Shown here piece by piece: positions 51,214 through 60,516 of a stretch of 64,000 bases of DNA. The position numbers and the translations under genes are program-made. The first letter of the stretch is position 1, and every line of letters begins with the position of its first letter. This DNA is from an uncultured Collinsella sp. (lineage in GTDB: Bacteria > Actinomycetota > Coriobacteriia > Coriobacteriales > Coriobacteriaceae): the NCBI GenBank assembly GCA_934630375.1, contig CAKTVQ010000001.1, positions 128,288 through 192,287 of the forward strand, written 5' to 3'. Below the pieces are notes generated by a model, which was not told where the DNA came from, made no database searches, and saw only the letters and a program-made list of their open reading frames with translations.

Positions 51214-54200
51214 CTAGCGCTTGCGGCGCTTGGTCGCGGCGATGCCGGCTGCGACGACCGTTGCTCCGGCGATACCCAAGGCGACGACCGTCATACCGGT
51301 GTCGTCACCTGTGTTGGCAAGCTTCGCGCCATCAGGCTTCTTGCCGCTCTTATCCTTACCCTTGGACTTGCTTGTCGTCACCGTGGTCGTGGTCGAGGTC
51401 GACCCACCCGTGGCGGTCCCGGTGCCGCCGCCCTGCTCGCCGCCACCAGGCGTCGGCTGCGGCTGCGGCTCGGGCGTCGGCTCCGGCTCGGGTGCCATCT
51501 CATCCGTCACCGTAATCGTAATGTTCAGACGCTCAGAATACTCGCTGTATGACATACCGGGGCGCTGCGCCGCAATACGAACGTACATGTTGCGATCGAG
51601 CGTCACGGGGCCGGTGTACTCCACGCGCCCGTCGTCCTTGCAGGGGCAGGTGTCATTGGTGGTGTACCAAATAGTGGCACCTTCCTCGGCCGAAAGCTCC
51701 AGCTTGGTACCCTTGGGCACCGTGATGTAGTTCTCCTTGGGCGACCATGCACCAAACGTCGTCGCACCAATCGTCGCCACCGGTCGCGCCGGTCGCACTG
51801 CCTCGGCAGACACACGAACGTCGACCTGCTTGGACAGCGCCGTGCCATCCACCGTCGCCGTCAGCGTCGTCAGACCCGGCAGAGCACCGTGCAACACAAA
51901 CGTCGCGGCGCCGTTCTCACCTGTCACAGCCTGCATGGCATCCGCAGAGCAGATGGCCTCAGAATCCAGCCCAACACTAACCGTGGCGCCGGTAAACGGC
52001 TTGCCATCCTTATCGGTCACGTATGCCACCAGCTCAAAGTCGTCGCCCTCGAGCATGGTCACCGCCTGTTCCACGTTGAGCTTGAGCTTGTCAGCCCGCA
52101 TGCCCACGGCAAGCTCGCCACTCGCCCAGGCAGGCATCGCCGTGCCCGCATAGTTGCGAGCGCCGTCGAGGTCAAAGGCAACGGTCGGCCCCGCCTCGCG
52201 CGCATCGGCATAGCAGATACGCAACACGCGCGACAGCGGCTTGCCATCGGGGTCGTCCTGCTTATCGAGCCACTTATACGTCACGTCACCCAGTCCCTGC
52301 GCGTCCAGCGCGGCCACAGCGTCATCACTCGCGTCCATATACTGCGTAAACTCAATCTCAACACAGTCGGTATAGGCATGGACCGACGCCACCTCGGGTG
52401 CCGCCGTCGACACCAGGGCAATGTTCACCTCGGTCTGAATCGGCGGCACACGCAGCCAGGCCGAACGCGCTTCCTCGTAACCGTCCTTGGTCACGCGCAC
52501 CTGATACCAACCGGTCGGCGTATTCCAGTTGTAAGCACCGTCCGCACCCGTCGCAAGCGGGTTGGCCTGCTCATACTCCTCGGCATCCCAGCGTACGGCA
52601 TTGGTGCCGTCCGCATCGTCGGCGCTCCACAGCTCAACCGTCGCACCCTCAACCGTGTTGGACAGTAGGCCCTCGTATACCACACCCGCAGGATCGGGCG
52701 CCGCCTTGGCAGCCACATTGCGATAACGCGCCTCAAAGATCGACTGCATCTTCTCGTCCGAGATCAAACCGTCCTTGTTGGCTTTGTAGACCTCGGCATC
52801 GGTCAGCTCGCCCCAGTTGACCGTAATACGGTTCTGGCATGCGCGCTCCACCTGCTCGCAGGCAACATCGTAAGCGCACTCGGCGTTCGTCAGCTTAATC
52901 GCGCGCTCCGAACCGACGCTCGTTGAGGCGGCGTCATAGGCGGCGCCCACCACGGTACCCGCCGAACCGGCCGTCAGCACGCCGGCGATTGTCATAATGG
53001 AGCCCACTGCCACATCGGTGCTGTCGTGGCAGAGCTGGCGATACAGCAGATCCTCAAACGCACGTGCCTTCTCCATGGCGTCGCGCAGCGCGTAAATGCA
53101 CTTCCAGTCGTCCTCGGTCTTCTCGGGCTTGGCAAGCAAGCGCGTATGCTGCAGCTCGTAGCCCTCGCGCTCGCCCTTCACCTTCTGCATACGGACGTTC
53201 ACGTTCTCCCAGTTCTTGCTGGCATCGTTCACGCCGTAAATGCCGGTAAAGATGCCGATGCCCTGGGTCGCCGCGGGAAACGCCTGCCCGGCCGCCTTCC
53301 ACGCGTCGGTCTTAAAGACCTGCCCGAACATCTCGCACTCGATCTTATAGCTCTTGAGCGAACGGATCGTGCGAATGAGCTTCATATGGGCGCTCACGTC
53401 GCCGTTGCGCTTCCAAGCCATAAGCCAGCCGCGGACCTTGGAGTTATTGAGGCTATGCACCACATTCCAGTTGTCGTACAGGGTGTCCAAAATGTCGCAC
53501 TGCATGGCAATCGAGTTAAACAGCAGTGCCTGGTTTTTGTTGTTATTGGAGTTCTCGATAAACTCCGACTCGATATAGGCCGTCTGCTCGCCATCGGGCG
53601 CGGCGACCTTAAAGCCCTTGACGGTATCGTCGTCAGCCGCCTTGTAGCTCAGAGAACTGCCGAGTGCCTGGCCCAGATCGCTAAACCCGCTCGTCGACTG
53701 ACCCTTATACTCGCTAGCCTTAATACCTGCGCACTTGTTGAGCGCCGCAGCGGTTGCGTCATTCCAGCTGCCGTATTGGTTGAGCTGGCCGATACCCAGC
53801 GACTGACCCACCAGGTCCTCGGCCTGCTGCGTAATGAACTCCGCACGCGACGCATGGTCGACGAGTTCCTTGAGTGCCGCAGCATCCGCGGCGTTCGTAC
53901 CCTGGGCCGCCGCGAGTTCCTGGTACCAGTCCTCGCTGGTGCCGTAGGCGTCCTCAAAGATCATCTTATCCACGTTGACGCCATAGCTGTCGCCCTGCTT
54001 GGTCAACAGCGCCGACGACCCACCGACCGCAGCCTTGAGCTCGGCCGCAAACTGCGCGGCTTCGTCGTTGCCAGCATCATCGCCCTCGCCACCGCGAGCG
54101 GCGGGGGCGCGGCGGGCCTTGCGGGCGCTGCCGCCTTGGGCCTCATCGTCCGCTCCGGTCTCCTCGTCCTTGCCACCCTCCTCCTCGGCAAACGCATCGG

Positions 54201-57200
54201 CGACCATCTGATCAATCGCGTCGTTAAACGCCTGGTCAACATCGTTAAACGAGTTCTCCATCATATACTCGTGCCACTGCTGCACGGCATTCGAGAACTC
54301 CTGCTGGCGCTCCTCGGCCGCGGCGGAATGCTTTTTGGCCGAAGCGTTGGCATCAAAACTCAGCATGGTCATAAGCTGAGCATTGGAGATGCGGTAGGTC
54401 TGCGGCATAAAGATCTGCTCAAAGTTTCCGCAGTTCACATAGGTCGAGTCGTTTGCCTTGTTGAACTCATCGAGCAGTTTGAGATAGCCCTCGTCCACAT
54501 ACTCGGCCGCGTAGCGCACGCGGGTGCCCTCGCGCGACTTTTGGCTCAGCGGAATCGTCACGGTCTTGCCGTCCACGCAGTCCACGTACAGGTCGAGCGT
54601 GTCGGCAGCTTCCTCGTTGCCCACCTCGAGCGTAATATCGAACGTCCAGTAGGCGTTCTTCTTTTGCGGCAGATGGTGGAAGGTCCACAGGCTCTTTCCG
54701 GTGTCCTTGCCGTCCTTGACCAGGTTTTGCGTGCCGCCACGATACGTCACATCAAAGCTCCAGACCGAGGCGCCCGGAACATAGCGCACGTAATTACGAG
54801 CCGTCACATCGGCGGCAGCCGCGGCAACATCGGTCGATCCCACGCGCGCCTCGAGCGTCACGCGCTCGGCAGCCAACGTGTCCTGCGGCAGGTCGTATTC
54901 AATCTTGGCGCGGCCCAGCTTGTTGGTCTTGCCGGTGTACTTTACGGCCGAGGCGCCCGTACCGACGGTAAGCTGCACGCTCTTGCCAGGCGCTGCGTAT
55001 ACGTAGGCAACATTGCCCAGCAGGCTGTGGACATTAGTATTGTCGACCTCGATGCGCGAGGTATTGACTTCGAGCGTGGTGCTCCCCAGCGGCAGCGTCA
55101 CTTCGCCCAACGTAATGAGCGGCGAGACAACGTAGGTACCTGCAGTCTTGGGTTTAAAGCGCACAAACACATCGGCGCCCGCGCCCTTCTTCATGTCAAT
55201 GACCAGATTGTCGCCCTCCCACGTTGTTCCGGTCCACCAGGTATTGGTGCTGTCACCGGCATCGCGAGAGCCTGCGGATACATCCTCGACCGCATCTTTG
55301 GCCAGCGGGATCTCGATCTTTGTCGCCTGGCTGTCCTTGAGCTCGTAGTGAATGCGCAGCTCGGTCTCCACCCCAACGACCGCAGACGAATCAGCGATAA
55401 CCGAGCCCGCCGTCAGCCCGCGCTCGGCACGGTACGCCTCAACGTCAAACGTCGGCACGTCGAGCGTCACATCGAGCTGCTTACCGTCTTCGATCTTCAC
55501 CTGCTGCTGGGCGATATGCTTACCCACGGTCAGCCCCAGGCGGCTGAACGTGGAATAGCTCGTGGCCTGGATGTCATAGCTTGTCTTGTTAAAGGCGACG
55601 ATAGTGTAGGCACCGGCCTTCAGGCGCGGCGTATCGGCCTTCATGATGGGCGTGGTACCATTGTCCTCGTAGCCCGTCAGATAGGTAATGCCGTCGGCAA
55701 CCAGCTTGCCATCGGACGTGCGGAACACCAGCACGCGGTTGGCACCCTGATAATCACCCTTGGTGGTCACCGTCGCCGCACCCCAAGGCTTTAGGTCGAT
55801 ATCGACCTTACCGGCAGACGGCTTTACGCGCGTGGTGGCCCCACCCAGCTTAAGGCTGTCCTTGGGTTTGAGCGCAATCTCCAGCTCCTGGTCCGCATCG
55901 GCAATGGCCTGTGACACCACGATCGCTGTACCCTGAATGCGATAGTCGTTTTCCTTGTCACCCTTGGCGGCTTTAAGCGTCTTACCGTCGCACGTAATGG
56001 TCAGGTCGATATCATCGAGACTGTTCAGTTCAATGCGCTCGGTTTTATCCTGCCCTGCCACCGGCTCGAGATAGCCCACGTTGAGCTCAATCGCGCGGGA
56101 GGCGGGAATCTTGGTAAAGTCCGCAGCCTTAATCTCGCCGATGTCCCATGTGCCGGTCATCTGGTCGCCCGGGCGCGCCAGCACCATGTCATAGTAGCCA
56201 TCGAGCGAAAGGCGCAGCGTAGCGGCCGTCTTAGAGAGGGCATCTACCGTAAAGCTGCCGTCGGCGGCAATGTTCAGCGGCGTAGACTGCCCCGCCTGCA
56301 CAAGCACCGCCGTCGCGCCCTGGGGAAGCTTGCCCGTTACCTGGGCCGCCTCGCCCATCCACTCAAACGTATAGGCGGGTTTTGACGAGTCCGCCGAATC
56401 CTTGCGGTCGGCCACGGCATCGGCGAGTTTCTTGACCATCGAGGGGTTGCCCGCCGAATCGGTCGCATAGGCATAGATGGTCTGACCCTCGCTAAAGGGA
56501 ATCGCGTACGTTACGCCATCGATTGTCACGCGATCATTATAGTCGCCAGGATAGCCCGCCTCACCAAACTGAAGGTCGGGGTTCATCACGCGCAGGGTAA
56601 CTGCGTTATGGTTTATCTCGCTCCCGCCACCGACGGTGCTTGAATAGCGCGTGTTCTCAAAAGCCCACCACTCTATCTTTTCCACGCTTCTGGGCAGCAC
56701 GATCTCTTTGCCGGCGATCGCGGGATCAAGAGATAAAAACGCGCTGCTGCCGATATATTTGACGCCGTCGCCAATCGTCACCGACGACACATGTGAGCAC
56801 CCATTAAAGGCTTGGCGCTCAATCCGCTCCACCGTGCCCGGTACGTCGATCTGCGTAAAGGTGAGTACCGTTGTGTCCGAGACATAGAACTGCGGCACGC
56901 CGCAATTGGCGAAAGCGCGGTGGTCGATAGTCTTAACCGAAGGCGGCAGCGTTGCCACCACATTGTCGTCAAGTTGTTCGCAGCCCTCAAAGGCCTGCTC
57001 GGGAATCGTGGTAAAGGCCGCGTTGTTGGGCCAGGTCACCGTCTGAAGTGTCTTGCTTCCGTAAAACGCATTCCAGCCCAGCTCCTCAACCGAATCGGGC
57101 AGCGCGATTTCCTTAATGCTGCTTCCGCCCAAGCCGCCCACCTTGCGGACATGCGAATCGCCGGCGAAGGTAACCGACGTGAGCGCGGCACTTCCCATGC

Positions 57201-57813
57201 CCGCCAGGCTCACGACATTCTTGCCGTCAATGGTCGAGGGCACCTCCAGCGTGGTGATGCCCGAGTCGCCGTACTCGATCGAGATTTCGTTGGTGAGGCT
57301 ATCGATTGAGAAGTAGTACTGAGCGGGAGTCTGCTCGCCGGCTACGTAGCCATCATCGTATTCGCCCTTTACGCCCGTGGCGCCCTTTGAGGTTACCCAG
57401 AGCTCAAGCTCCTCGTTCCAGGTTGCCTCAGCGTTGGCGGTTTCCTCTTGTTGTTGCTGCTCGGCAAGCTCCTTGCCCTCGACAAGATCGGTTGCAAGTG
57501 TTCCCACAGGCGTGCTCTCGGTCTGCCCGGCGCCCGTCAGGCCCGCCGCCGATGCGATCTCGGAGGCCGGAGGTGTCGGGGCGTCACCGGTATCGAGCGC
57601 CACGGGATCAGCGGCGTCGGCATCAGTCGCGGTGCCGGCGGCATCGGACGAGACAGCATCGTCTGCTTGGTCGACATCCGTCTGCACAAAGGTGCTGTCG
57701 GTGGTGAGCGCCTCGGCAAACGCGTCTATGGGCAACGAACTCGTCACCATTGCGAGGGTCGCCGTGGCAACGGTCAGGCGGCGGCAAAGTGCTCGAACAG
57801 TAGTCCACCTCAT
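51214..57813 (-). CDS. Giant sortase-anchored surface protein with BspA-like leucine-rich repeats
   Basis: A 2199-residue cell-wall protein. It starts with a signal peptide (MRWTTVRALCRRLTVATATL onward, ending AFAEA) after AAAGGA. An acidic Asp/Ala region follows, then BspA-type leucine-rich repeats (about residues 180-430; SSIKEIALPDSVEELGWNAF, VSSVTIGDGVKYIGSSAF). A long middle part has Ig-like and helical segments and a carboxypeptidase-regulatory-like module (GATVELWSAD). Near the end are an invasin-like Ig domain (GLTTLTATVDGTALS), a chitobiase C-terminal-like module (ATIWYTTNDTCP), a Pro/Gly stalk and the sorting signal LANTGD, membrane helix, KRRKR. Likely an adhesin; the ligand is unknown. 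Its promoter carries the shared palindrome. Confidence 0.9.
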   Translation of the reverse strand: MRWTTVRALCRRLTVATATLAMVTSSLPIDAFAEALTTDSTFVQTDVDQADDAVSSDAAGTATDADAADPVALDTGDAPTPPASEIASAAGLTGAGQTESTPVGTLATDLVEGKELAEQQQQEETANAEATWNEELELWVTSKGATGVKGEYDDGYVAGEQTPAQYYFSIDSLTNEISIEYGDSGITTLEVPSTIDGKNVVSLAGMGSAALTSVTFAGDSHVRKVGGLGGSSIKEIALPDSVEELGWNAFYGSKTLQTVTWPNNAAFTTIPEQAFEGCEQLDDNVVATLPPSVKTIDHRAFANCGVPQFYVSDTTVLTFTQIDVPGTVERIERQAFNGCSHVSSVTIGDGVKYIGSSAFLSLDPAIAGKEIVLPRSVEKIEWWAFENTRYSSTVGGGSEINHNAVTLRVMNPDLQFGEAGYPGDYNDRVTIDGVTYAIPFSEGQTIYAYATDSAGNPSMVKKLADAVADRKDSADSSKPAYTFEWMGEAAQVTGKLPQGATAVLVQAGQSTPLNIAADGSFTVDALSKTAATLRLSLDGYYDMVLARPGDQMTGTWDIGEIKAADFTKIPASRAIELNVGYLEPVAGQDKTERIELNSLDDIDLTITCDGKTLKAAKGDKENDYRIQGTAIVVSQAIADADQELEIALKPKDSLKLGGATTRVKPSAGKVDIDLKPWGAATVTTKGDYQGANRVLVFRTSDGKLVADGITYLTGYEDNGTTPIMKADTPRLKAGAYTIVAFNKTSYDIQATSYSTFSRLGLTVGKHIAQQQVKIEDGKQLDVTLDVPTFDVEAYRAERGLTAGSVIADSSAVVGVETELRIHYELKDSQATKIEIPLAKDAVEDVSAGSRDAGDSTNTWWTGTTWEGDNLVIDMKKGAGADVFVRFKPKTAGTYVVSPLITLGEVTLPLGSTTLEVNTSRIEVDNTNVHSLLGNVAYVYAAPGKSVQLTVGTGASAVKYTGKTNKLGRAKIEYDLPQDTLAAERVTLEARVGSTDVAAAAADVTARNYVRYVPGASVWSFDVTYRGGTQNLVKDGKDTGKSLWTFHHLPQKKNAYWTFDITLEVGNEEAADTLDLYVDCVDGKTVTIPLSQKSREGTRVRYAAEYVDEGYLKLLDEFNKANDSTYVNCGNFEQIFMPQTYRISNAQLMTMLSFDANASAKKHSAAAEERQQEFSNAVQQWHEYMMENSFNDVDQAFNDAIDQMVADAFAEEEGGKDEETGADDEAQGGSARKARRAPAARGGEGDDAGNDEAAQFAAELKAAVGGSSALLTKQGDSYGVNVDKMIFEDAYGTSEDWYQELAAAQGTNAADAAALKELVDHASRAEFITQQAEDLVGQSLGIGQLNQYGSWNDATAAALNKCAGIKASEYKGQSTSGFSDLGQALGSSLSYKAADDDTVKGFKVAAPDGEQTAYIESEFIENSNNNKNQALLFNSIAMQCDILDTLYDNWNVVHSLNNSKVRGWLMAWKRNGDVSAHMKLIRTIRSLKSYKIECEMFGQVFKTDAWKAAGQAFPAATQGIGIFTGIYGVNDASKNWENVNVRMQKVKGEREGYELQHTRLLAKPEKTEDDWKCIYALRDAMEKARAFEDLLYRQLCHDSTDVAVGSIMTIAGVLTAGSAGTVVGAAYDAASTSVGSERAIKLTNAECAYDVACEQVERACQNRITVNWGELTDAEVYKANKDGLISDEKMQSIFEARYRNVAAKAAPDPAGVVYEGLLSNTVEGATVELWSADDADGTNAVRWDAEEYEQANPLATGADGAYNWNTPTGWYQVRVTKDGYEEARSAWLRVPPIQTEVNIALVSTAAPEVASVHAYTDCVEIEFTQYMDASDDAVAALDAQGLGDVTYKWLDKQDDPDGKPLSRVLRICYADAREAGPTVAFDLDGARNYAGTAMPAWASGELAVGMRADKLKLNVEQAVTMLEGDDFELVAYVTDKDGKPFTGATVSVGLDSEAICSADAMQAVTGENGAATFVLHGALPGLTTLTATVDGTALSKQVDVRVSAEAVRPARPVATIGATTFGAWSPKENYITVPKGTKLELSAEEGATIWYTTNDTCPCKDDGRVEYTGPVTLDRNMYVRIAAQRPGMSYSEYSERLNITITVTDEMAPEPEPTPEPQPQPTPGGGEQGGGTGTATGGSTSTTTTVTTSKSKGKDKSGKKPDGAKLANTGDDTGMTVVALGIAGATVVAAGIAATKRRKR

Positions 57814-57876
57814 GGTCGTTCCTTTCTTGCAGACCAAAAGTCATCCAGCGTAATCGTTGCCCAAAAACAAAGCGAA

Positions 57877-57915
57877 CGGTAGGTTCATATATACGAACCT
57901 ACCGTTCTACCTGCG
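57877..57915 (-). promoter_or_regulatory. Shared surface-gene box, copy 1
   Basis: TAGGTTCATATATACGAACC (here extended to a 28-bp near-palindrome CGGTAGG..CCTACCG), 7 bp, then CTACCTGCG. It lies 66 bp before the start of the 2199-residue protein gene. The same block occurs before the two other surface genes. No consistent -10 could be picked out. Confidence 0.75.
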
Positions 57916-57916
57916 C

Positions 57917-57956
57917 AAACCACCACAAAGGGGACAGGCACCTTTGCGGTGGTTTT
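57917..57956. repeat. CCACCACAAAGG hairpin repeat, copy 2
   Basis: ACCACCACAAAGGGGACAGG then CACCTTTGCGGTGGTTTT, directly beside the promoter block and 19 bp before array C, the same arrangement as at 50901. Confidence 0.8.
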
Positions 57957-57975
57957 GGACTTAGCCGGCCGGTTT

Positions 57976-58274
57976 GTCTCAATCTGTAACAGGTAGGCCA
58001 CATAGAGCCCCGTAGATGTTACAGATCGAGACATTGTGTCGGCGCCTTCCGGTTCATCTAAATCTGTAACAGTTAGAGGCCAAATCTCCCGCTACGTGTT
58101 ACAGATCGAGACGTTGTTCCGACACTCGCTAGCTTGTCTCAATCTGTAACATCTGGAACCCAAATTCCTCGTTTGGTGTTACAGATCGAGACATTAGGTT
58201 GGCAGTCAGGCGGTTCATCTCAATCTGTAACATCTTGGGCCGTTTTGGGCGGCCAGGTGTTACAGATTGAGATT
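57976..58274. repeat. Palindromic-unit array C (4 units, 80-81-bp period)
   Basis: Units start at 57976, 58056, 58136 and 58217. Arms and 25-bp centre length match arrays A and B. It ends 35 bp after the stop codon of the 669-residue surface-protein gene, the same distance as array B from its gene. Together with the promoter block and hairpin it fills the 496-bp gap. Confidence 0.92.
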
Positions 58275-58309
58275 TTGCTGACGCCGAGAACGAGGGCAGC
58301 CACCAAAAC

Positions 58310-60319
58310 CTAGCGCTTGCGGCGCTTGGTCGCGGCGACACCGGCTGCGGCAACGGTTGCGCCGGCGATTCCCAGGGCGGTGACCGTCATGGCGGTGTTG
58401 TCGCCCGTGGCAGCCAGGGTCGCATCGGACTTCTCGGCCGGCGTTGCCTTGGCGACCGTCTTGGTTGTGGCGGTCGGCTTGGTCGGCGTCGTGGCGTGCT
58501 TGGTCTCCGGTTTCGTCTCGGGCTTCGCGTCGGGCTTTACCTCAGGCTGCGGCGTCGGCTTGGGATCCGGTGTGGGCTGCGGGTCGGGAGTAGGCGTGGC
58601 CTCGGGCGTAAAGGTAAGGTCGGTGTCGACCCACATGGTGCTCGTCCCGCCCGTCTGCTCAATATTGTCCAAATCGGACGCGGACCACGTATAGCCATAC
58701 TGTTTGCCGTTGATGACAACCCTGGTATCGCGCGTAAAGTAGAAACCCTCGTGCGATTTGAGATAGAAACCGTAGCGATATGTCACGCCGGGTTTAAAGG
58801 TGTCGATACGGTTAGTATTCCCCTGGTCGAAAAAGCTGGAGGAATTGATGCTAGAGCCGTCACTGCCCATCCAAAACTCGCACTGGTACCAGTAACGTGC
58901 GCCGTCGGCCTCGCTGCCGGTGAAAATCGGCTTATCACCAGCCTTGAACGTGACGGTAGCGCCATTAATCTCGACCGTGTCGATTGCTTGCCACACAAGA
59001 GCCTTTTCGCAGGTAAACGATGTGGTCGGCGCAAGGAACAGACCACTTTCGACTTTCTGAACACTCATGGCGTTAAGTGGCTCGCCATTGATTGCCACAG
59101 TGCAGTCGTTGGCAAACTCATACCCGTTCTTTTGGCGTAGCATGACAGAATGCATGTAGTGCTTGCCTTCTTCGAACTTGTCGATTCGCTTCATGCCCGG
59201 TGTGTACATGCCCTCGTCGGAATACCAGAAGGCGACGGGATGAAGATCCGTGGGGTCGCTGTTGTCCATCTCCTCCCAGCACTCGTAAGCAATTTCATAC
59301 TTGTCGTAATCTGCGTATGGTACATGAGTGGTTGGAGCGGGAGTATCCCCAGCGCGATAGCCGATATATCCTGAACCCAAATCAACGCTATTGATTGCCT
59401 CCCCATGGGCAGCTAGCTTTACCACGGTGTTGAAGTTGTAGCGCAGGTAGTAATCGGTCCTTGTTTCATGGACAACAATTTGAGCTGGTTTATCGGAGGT
59501 GCCATCAGGATCGCCGATGAGGATGCCATCATTATAGTCGGTGCGGTCGTACGTCAACGTTGAAGCAAACCGCACATCCTCGTTGCGGATGAGCGTATAG
59601 TTTCCGTCTACAAAGTCCCCGCCTGTCAGGGTCAGCGTCGCACGCATCTGCCCTTCATATGGCGCAATGGAAATCGTCACGTTCGATTGAGACTGATCGG
59701 CGACTTCAACAAGCGTGCTCGTAGTGGCATCGGCCTTGTAATACTTAGTTTCGGATGCGGTTGATAGCTTATCCGCCACCTCATCTGGGACCGGTCCAAA
59801 ATCCCATGAGAAACTACCGCCTCCGGTAAGAGAAATCTCGGGTGGAAGCTCGCATTCCCTGTAGTAGGATTCGACGTTCGTGTCGATTGTCACGCCACCC
59901 CCACCCGTCACGTCGGTCACACCGCAGGGCATGATGGCATCGCTTGCCGGCGCGGCGGCGTTGTTGCTGGGGGCGTTTTGCTCGGCGGGCATTGCATCGC
60001 CAGCCCCTTCGCCGGTGTCAGCCAAAGATACCTGCTGAGTATCGGCCTCGTTCTGAGTTGCCGGAGCAGCATCGGTTGTCGGTGTTGTCGCCGCATTCGC
60101 ATCCACCGTAGCCGCCGGCGCCGCAGCGACCTCACCTGTCGCAGCAGCAGAATCGGCGCATTCGGTCGCGAGTGCCACGCTCGGCAGTAGCAGCTGCCCC
60201 ACCATGAGCGCACACGCGCCGACACTGGCAATCTTCACACCCACACAACGCCAAGTTCCGTGAACCAGCGAGCAGGTGCGCTCGCGCTGCGCCTGCTTGG
60301 CAAAATGTTGTCCTTGCAT
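58310..60319 (-). CDS. Sortase-anchored surface protein, unknown domains
   Basis: A 669-residue cell-wall protein. It has a long YSIRK-like basic start (MQGQHFAKQAQRERTCSLVH) and a signal helix ending VALA, then an Ala/Thr/Asp-rich stretch. The central 400 residues are beta-rich with repeated tryptophan/tyrosine motifs (RYWYQCEFWMG, YRYGFYLKSHEGFYF) but no family I can name. The C terminus has a Pro/Lys stalk (PTPDPQPTPDPKPTPQPEVK), LAATGD, a membrane helix and KRRKR. AAGGAGG precedes the ATG. The last 40 codons are nearly the same as in the 2199-residue protein, pointing to recombination. Confidence 0.85.
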   Translation of the reverse strand: MQGQHFAKQAQRERTCSLVHGTWRCVGVKIASVGACALMVGQLLLPSVALATECADSAAATGEVAAAPAATVDANAATTPTTDAAPATQNEADTQQVSLADTGEGAGDAMPAEQNAPSNNAAAPASDAIMPCGVTDVTGGGGVTIDTNVESYYRECELPPEISLTGGGSFSWDFGPVPDEVADKLSTASETKYYKADATTSTLVEVADQSQSNVTISIAPYEGQMRATLTLTGGDFVDGNYTLIRNEDVRFASTLTYDRTDYNDGILIGDPDGTSDKPAQIVVHETRTDYYLRYNFNTVVKLAAHGEAINSVDLGSGYIGYRAGDTPAPTTHVPYADYDKYEIAYECWEEMDNSDPTDLHPVAFWYSDEGMYTPGMKRIDKFEEGKHYMHSVMLRQKNGYEFANDCTVAINGEPLNAMSVQKVESGLFLAPTTSFTCEKALVWQAIDTVEINGATVTFKAGDKPIFTGSEADGARYWYQCEFWMGSDGSSINSSSFFDQGNTNRIDTFKPGVTYRYGFYLKSHEGFYFTRDTRVVINGKQYGYTWSASDLDNIEQTGGTSTMWVDTDLTFTPEATPTPDPQPTPDPKPTPQPEVKPDAKPETKPETKHATTPTKPTATTKTVAKATPAEKSDATLAATGDNTAMTVTALGIAGATVAAAGVAATKRRKR

Positions 60320-60383
60320 GTCGTCCTCCTTCATCGAGGGTTGTTTCCATGGCACCACGATGCTGCAAACCGGGCACCACGCC

Positions 60384-60419
60384 TAGGTTCGTACATGCGA
60401 ACCCGCGTCCCTACCTGCG
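60384..60419 (-). promoter_or_regulatory. Shared surface-gene box, copy 2
   Basis: TAGGTTCGTACATGCGAACC, 7 bp, CTACCTGCG; 64 bp before the start of the 669-residue protein gene. Confidence 0.8.
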
Positions 60420-60430
60420 CAAACGCAAAA

Positions 60431-60466
60431 GCCGCCACGCGGGGGCGCAAATCCCTGCGTGGCGGC
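60431..60466 (-). terminator. Terminator of the 548-residue surface-protein gene
   Basis: GCCGCCACGC pairs with GCGTGGCGGC; on the minus strand it is followed by TTTTGCGTTTG. It lies 50 bp after the stop codon at 60517. Confidence 0.75.
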
Positions 60467-60516
60467 TCAATCAAACGCACTGAGGCTTTATGCCCCGCTT
60501 GCCCTAGACGAAATTG

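Noticed and set aside
53026..55794. A 922-codon open frame on the plus strand
   Set aside because: Antisense to the 2199-residue surface protein; composition is Leu/Val/Gly/Arg-biased with no motif.
57976..58274. CRISPR array
   Set aside because: Regular spacing suggested it, but each unit is an inverted repeat with paired arms, the array has four units only, and no cas gene is nearby.
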